Shown one piece after another: positions 61,584 to 64,000 of a DNA stretch of 64,000 nt; position 1 is the stretch's first letter, and each line of letters opens with the position of its first letter. Origin of the DNA: an archaeon. Its GTDB lineage: Archaea > Nanobdellota > Nanobdellia > Woesearchaeales > GW2011-AR15. The DNA lies in assembly GCA_018657065.1 (NCBI GenBank), contig JABHXU010000015.1, positions 1 through 64,000 of the forward strand. The letters run 5' to 3'. The translations under genes and the position numbers were made by a program. The notes under the pieces are model-generated. The model was not told the origin of the DNA. It was given only the letters and a program-made list of their open reading frames with translations, and searched no databases.

Positions 61584-62057
61584 ATGGCAGATGAAAAAAT
61601 TAAACATATCATAAGGGTTGCAAATACAGATCTAAAAGGTCATAAGGCAGTAATTATAGCTATGACAAAGATTAAAGGAATCGGAATCATGTTTGCAAAT
61701 GTTGTTTGTAAAAAAGCAAATGTTAGTATCACAAAAAAAGCAGGACTTCTAAATGAAAATGAAGTTAAAAATCTAACAGATGTAATTGAAAATCCTTCTA
61801 AATATAAAATTCCAATTTGGATGTATAATAGAAGAAGAGATTATGATACTGGTGAAGATACACACCTTATTACAAGTGATTTACACTTTACTCAACAGCA
61901 AGATGTAAGAAGACTTCAAAAAATTAAATCTAATAGAGGTTTAAGACATGCAGCAGGTCTTCCATTAAGAGGTCAAAGAACTAGATCTAACTTTAGAAGA
62001 AATAAAGGAAAAGCAGTTGGTGTTAAAAGAAAAAAAGGTAAGGGCGGTAGAGTATAA
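61584..62057 (+). CDS. rps13: Ribosomal protein S13 (uS13)
   Basis: A head protein of the small subunit that contacts tRNA and the large subunit. The 157 residues show KIKHIIRVANTDLKGHKAV, TKIKGIGIMFANVVC (helix-hairpin-helix), RLQKIKSNRGLRHAAGLPLRGQRTRSN and a Lys/Gly tail. First gene of the archaeal S13-S4-S11-RpoD operon, normal length for archaea. Confidence 0.97.
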   Translation: MADEKIKHIIRVANTDLKGHKAVIIAMTKIKGIGIMFANVVCKKANVSITKKAGLLNENEVKNLTDVIENPSKYKIPIWMYNRRRDYDTGEDTHLITSDLHFTQQQDVRRLQKIKSNRGLRHAAGLPLRGQRTRSNFRRNKGKAVGVKRKKGKGGRV

Positions 62058-62059
62058 AA

Positions 62060-62776
62060 ATGGGAGATCCAAGAAAACTTAGAAAAAAATATTCAACTCC
62101 AAGTCATCCTTGGCAAAAGGAGCGAATTGAAGAAGAAAAACTCCTAATGAGAGAATATGGTTTTAAGAATAAAAAAGAACTTTGGAAATTAAATTCTAAG
62201 CTTAAAGACTATAAATCTCAAGTTAAAGCACTTATTTCAAAACATGATGAAGTATCAGAAAAGAAAAAAGCAGATTTAATTAAAAGATTACAAGGATTTA
62301 ATTTATTGTCTGAAAACGCTATTTTAGAAGATATTTTAAGTTTAGGTTTAAAAGATTTATGCGATAGAAGAATTCAAACAGTTGTTGTTAAGAAAAATTT
62401 AGCAAGATCAATTAGTCAAGCTAGACAATTTATCACACATGAACATGTGACTGTTGGAAATAGAAAAATAACTTCACCATCTTATTTAGTTAGTCATAGT
62501 GAAGAATTAATGATTAAATTATCAGATGATTCGCCTTTTAATTCAGAAGATCATCCAGAAAGATTTCCAGAAGAAAATCAGATTAAAAAAGAAATGAAAG
62601 AAGTAGGTTTAGTTCCAGCTGAAGAAAAAACAGAAAAAAAAGTAAAAGTGGAAAAACCAATTATTCCAGATGATGATACTGGAGATGATATAGTATTAGA
62701 GAAAAAAGAAGAACCTGTTGAAGTAAAAGAAGAAGTAAAAGAAAAATCTCCAAAGGATGAGGTGAAAAAAGAATGA
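62060..62776 (+). CDS. rps4: Ribosomal protein S4 (uS4) with charged C-terminal extension
   Basis: It nucleates assembly of the small subunit body. The core ([28 protein letters not shown], and an S4 RNA-binding domain [21 protein letters not shown]) ends near residue 180. About 50 further residues rich in Lys, Glu, Asp, Val and Pro follow, an extension that many archaeal S4 lack. The S11 start overlaps the stop (ATGA). In bacteria S4 represses this operon; the structured leader upstream could allow the same here. Confidence 0.95.
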   Translation: MGDPRKLRKKYSTPSHPWQKERIEEEKLLMREYGFKNKKELWKLNSKLKDYKSQVKALISKHDEVSEKKKADLIKRLQGFNLLSENAILEDILSLGLKDLCDRRIQTVVVKKNLARSISQARQFITHEHVTVGNRKITSPSYLVSHSEELMIKLSDDSPFNSEDHPERFPEENQIKKEMKEVGLVPAEEKTEKKVKVEKPIIPDDDTGDDIVLEKKEEPVEVKEEVKEKSPKDEVKKE

Positions 62777-63213
62777 GTGAAGAAAAAAAAGAACAACCTC
62801 CAAAAAGACCTATGAGACCAAGAAGAGAAATGAGATGGGGAGTATGTCATATTTATTCATCTTATAATAACACTATCATTCATATAACAGATGTTACAGG
62901 TAGCGAAACAATTGCAATATCTTCAGGTGGACAAGTTGTCAAAGCAGATAGACTTGAAAGTTCACCAACAGCAGCAATGGCTGCTTCAAAAAAAGCAGGA
63001 GAAGTAGCATTAGAAAAAGGACTTACTGGTTTACATGTGAAAATTAAAGCTCCTGGTGGACATAATGGTCCAAACAATCCAGGTCCTGGAGCACAAGCAG
63101 CAGTTAGGACATTATCAAGAATGGGTATAAGAATCGGAATAATTGAAGACGTAACACCAATTCCTCATGATGGATGTAGGAAAAAAGGTGGAAAAAGAGG
63201 AAGGAGAGTCTAG
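62773..63213 (+). CDS. rps11: Ribosomal protein S11 (uS11)
   Basis: A platform protein of the small subunit near the mRNA exit. The core reads [40 protein letters not shown] and the C-terminal [27 protein letters not shown] region (given as two parts). The 146 residues begin with a Lys/Pro/Arg-rich extension. Translation is coupled to S4 by a 4-base overlap. Confidence 0.97.
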   Translation: MSEEKKEQPPKRPMRPRREMRWGVCHIYSSYNNTIIHITDVTGSETIAISSGGQVVKADRLESSPTAAMAASKKAGEVALEKGLTGLHVKIKAPGGHNGPNNPGPGAQAAVRTLSRMGIRIGIIEDVTPIPHDGCRKKGGKRGRRV

Positions 63214-63215
63214 AA

Positions 63216-63992
63216 ATGGTATCTTTTGAAAAATTATCTCTTAAAGGCAACAAAATGACTTTTTTATTAAAAAAAACAAGTCCTGCTTATAGCAATGCAT
63301 TAAGAAGAATAATGTTAACTGAAGTTCCAGTTATGGCAATTGAAGATGTTGAAATTAAAAAGAATAGTTCAGCTCTTTATGATGAAGTGCTATCACATAG
63401 ATTAGGATTAATTCCTTTAACTACAGATTTAAAATCATATGAACTTCCAAAATCACCAGAAGATATTGAAGAAAGAAAAGCAAAATGTACATTAACATTA
63501 ACTTTGAAAGAAAAAGGACCAAAAACAGTTTATGCATCTGATCTAAAAACATCAGACCCAAAAGTTAAACCAGTTTTTCCTAAAACTCCAATTGTTATTT
63601 TACTAAAAAATCAAGAAGTTGAACTTTTAGCAGTAGCAGTAATGGGGAAAGGAAAAGATCATGCAAAATGGTCACCTGGACATATCTGGTATACATATAA
63701 ACCAACTTTGAAGATTTCAAAGAATAAAGAATTATTGGAAAAAAATAGAGAAAATTATCCTCCTGAAATATATAATAAAAAAGGAGAAATTGATGAAAAA
63801 GCAATTTTGGAAAAAAACTTGGTTGATGCAGTTTCACACGTTTGTGAAGATTTAATCAAGGTAGAACATGATGATACTGAATTTGTTTTCCAGGTAGAAA
63901 GCTGGGGACAGTTGTCATGTAGTGAAATAGTATTAAAATCATTTGAAGTATTCAATGAAAAATTAGATGAATTGAATGCTTTAGTTAAATAA
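63216..63992 (+). CDS. rpo3: DNA-directed RNA polymerase subunit D (Rpo3)
   Basis: The archaeal equivalent of bacterial alpha/eukaryotic Rpb3, it pairs with subunit L to start polymerase assembly. The 258 residues contain PAYSNALRRIMLTEVPVMAIEDVEI (alpha-motif, two parts), SHRLGLIPLTTDL and the late VESWGQLSCSEIVLKSFEVF dimerisation region. The Cys-rich Fe-S domain of some archaeal D subunits is absent. The gene ends complete, eight bases before the window end. Confidence 0.95.
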   Translation: MVSFEKLSLKGNKMTFLLKKTSPAYSNALRRIMLTEVPVMAIEDVEIKKNSSALYDEVLSHRLGLIPLTTDLKSYELPKSPEDIEERKAKCTLTLTLKEKGPKTVYASDLKTSDPKVKPVFPKTPIVILLKNQEVELLAVAVMGKGKDHAKWSPGHIWYTYKPTLKISKNKELLEKNRENYPPEIYNKKGEIDEKAILEKNLVDAVSHVCEDLIKVEHDDTEFVFQVESWGQLSCSEIVLKSFEVFNEKLDELNALVK

Positions 63993-64000
63993 AGTTAAGT

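Overview
The window is AT-rich (about 30% GC by eye) and archaeal. It carries the S13-S4-S11-RpoD ribosomal/RNA polymerase operon, the replication factor C large subunit, a Nop5-fibrillarin pair, GatD, archaeal-type AsnRS and ValRS, class III (pilin-type) signal peptides, TATA-box promoters and many leaderless or short-leader starts. The compact operons, the many small membrane proteins without known function and the huge Cys-rich surface proteins suggest a DPANN archaeon, most likely of the Woesearchaeota/Pacearchaeota type. That lineage call is inference, because no rRNA is present.

Layout. 1-271: tail of a Cys-rich protein. 311-7954: isoprenoid block with the HMG-CoA synthase / thiolase / DUF35 trio, HMG-CoA reductase, an EEP hydrolase, mevalonate kinase, a DUF84 NTPase and a prenyl diphosphate synthase, with IPP isomerase convergent. 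The steps between mevalonate 5-phosphate and IPP are not in the window. 7990-10479: membrane protein, MoxR ATPase and prohibitin-like protein. 10621-12787: Nop5, a degenerate HD protein and fibrillarin. 12847-16708: lipoprotein serpin, DMT permease, RfcL and an AbrB-like regulator with twin palindromes at its start. 16761-19823: an operon of LmbE deacetylase, membrane protein and CysRS, preceded by two tiny ORFs that both end in a run of Cys codons. 19869-27387: truncated PEP-synthase-like protein, a gene remnant, a coiled-coil protein, a TRAM protein, ThpR and paired membrane-anchored paralogues. 27487-34423: AsnRS followed by a small repeat element, a secreted metalloprotease, GatD, FTR1 iron permease with its DtxR-type regulator, and an Fe-ADH.

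34497-53237 is a cell-surface region: five pilin-like genes ending in a cohesin/Cys-rich/LamG protein, then a 1485-residue Cys-rich protein with a dockerin-like segment, a membrane protein with a histone-H1-like Lys tail, a ZU5-like surface protein, and a 1590-residue TSP3-repeat protein built on a three-unit super-repeat. 53254-63992: ValRS, three tandem membrane paralogues, translin, dUTPase and thymidylate kinase, tRNA-His, small membrane proteins and the S13-S4-S11-RpoD operon with a structured leader.

The best candidates for something new are: (1) the tandem poly-cysteine leader ORFs upstream of the cysS operon, which look like a cysteine-responsive attenuator in an archaeon; (2) a palindromic 31-32 bp element found both inside the mevalonate operon and after asnS, where the last codons of asnS are duplicated behind it; (3) a neighbouring cohesin-dockerin pair in a pilin operon.
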